A stretch of 13,871 nt of DNA. It comes from Fimisoma avicola. Lineage in GTDB: Bacteria; Bacillota; Clostridia; Peptostreptococcales; Anaerovoracaceae. A model generated the notes under the pieces. The model saw nothing but the letters and a program-made list of their open reading frames with translations, was not told the DNA's origin and did no database searches. The translations under genes were made by a program, and so were the position numbers. Of this stretch, positions 13,743-13,871 are shown one piece after another (the first letter of the stretch is position 1; each line of letters opens with the position of its first letter). Where the stretch lies: positions 1 through 13,871 of the forward strand of contig DVMO01000147.1 of the NCBI GenBank assembly GCA_018714945.1, in the 5' to 3' direction.

Positions 13743-13871
13743 ATGGCAAAACAGAAGTTTGAAAGAACCAAACCGCATATCAATATCGGTACCATAGGCC
13801 ATGTAGACCACGGCAAGACCACATTGACAGCGGCCATCACAACAGTGCTGCACCAGAGATACGGCCTGGGC
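13743..13871 (+). CDS. tuf: Elongation factor Tu, N-terminal 43 codons (continues beyond window)
   Basis: The frame starts at ATG 13743, eight bases after AGGAGG (13729-13734). The first residues include MAKQKFERTKPHINIGTIGH, followed by the P-loop GHVDHGKT at about 20-27, which is diagnostic for EF-Tu. The gene is cut by the window edge. EF-Tu delivers aminoacyl-tRNA to the ribosome. Its position after fusA is the classical str operon order; whether a second tuf copy exists cannot be seen here. Confidence 0.95.
   Translation, partial: MAKQKFERTKPHINIGTIGHVDHGKTTLTAAITTVLHQRYGLG

Overview
The window looks like a chromosomal segment of a moderate-GC Clostridia member (Bacillota). Arg codons are mostly AGA/AGG, ATA is common for Ile, Shine-Dalgarno sites are AAGGAGG-like, S12 carries the insertion typical of Firmicutes, and gene order is rpoB-rpoC-rpsL-rpsG-fusA-tuf. 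A placement near Anaerovoracaceae is only an impression.

Layout. (1) 1-1617: a nearly complete IS1182-family insertion sequence on the minus strand, with 49-bp terminal inverted repeats and an intact transposase frame that is still open at the window edge. (2) 1617-1644: a stem-loop terminator that starts exactly where the IS ends. (3) About 1690-2308: the C-terminal half of a YczE-family membrane protein with no credible start, probably a remnant. (4) 2234-2650: a dense non-coding repeat patch. It holds seven AGGGGGA boxes in both orientations, a 21-bp inverted repeat, an 86-nt cloverleaf-like fold, a strong hairpin, a GC-rich block with a 35-bp period and a 22-bp tandem duplication. (5) 2657-13871: the transcription/translation block. 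rpoB has its own sigma-70-type promoter and is followed by rpoC. A second strong promoter, whose -35 box overlaps the rpoC stop codon, drives rpsL, rpsG, fusA and the start of tuf.

How the genes work together. RpoB and RpoC form the catalytic core of RNA polymerase. S12 and S7 are small-subunit ribosomal proteins at the decoding centre and the head. EF-G and EF-Tu are the elongation GTPases. The usual upstream partners of rpoB (rplK-rplA-rplJ-rplL) are absent; IS and repeat DNA occupy that position. The str-operon spacers are long and structured: 286 bp between rpsL and rpsG with three consecutive hairpins, and 203 bp between rpsG and fusA with a 102-bp imperfect palindrome and a hairpin just before the fusA ribosome binding site.

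The most interesting signals are in the IS and in the repeat patch. The transposase ribosome binding site lies in one arm of an inverted repeat that brackets its own -10 box. Only read-through transcripts could fold it shut, while transcripts from the IS promoter would leave it open. Both IS ends also carry inward-facing terminator-like hairpins. I found no CRISPR array, tRNA, rRNA or defence system in the window.
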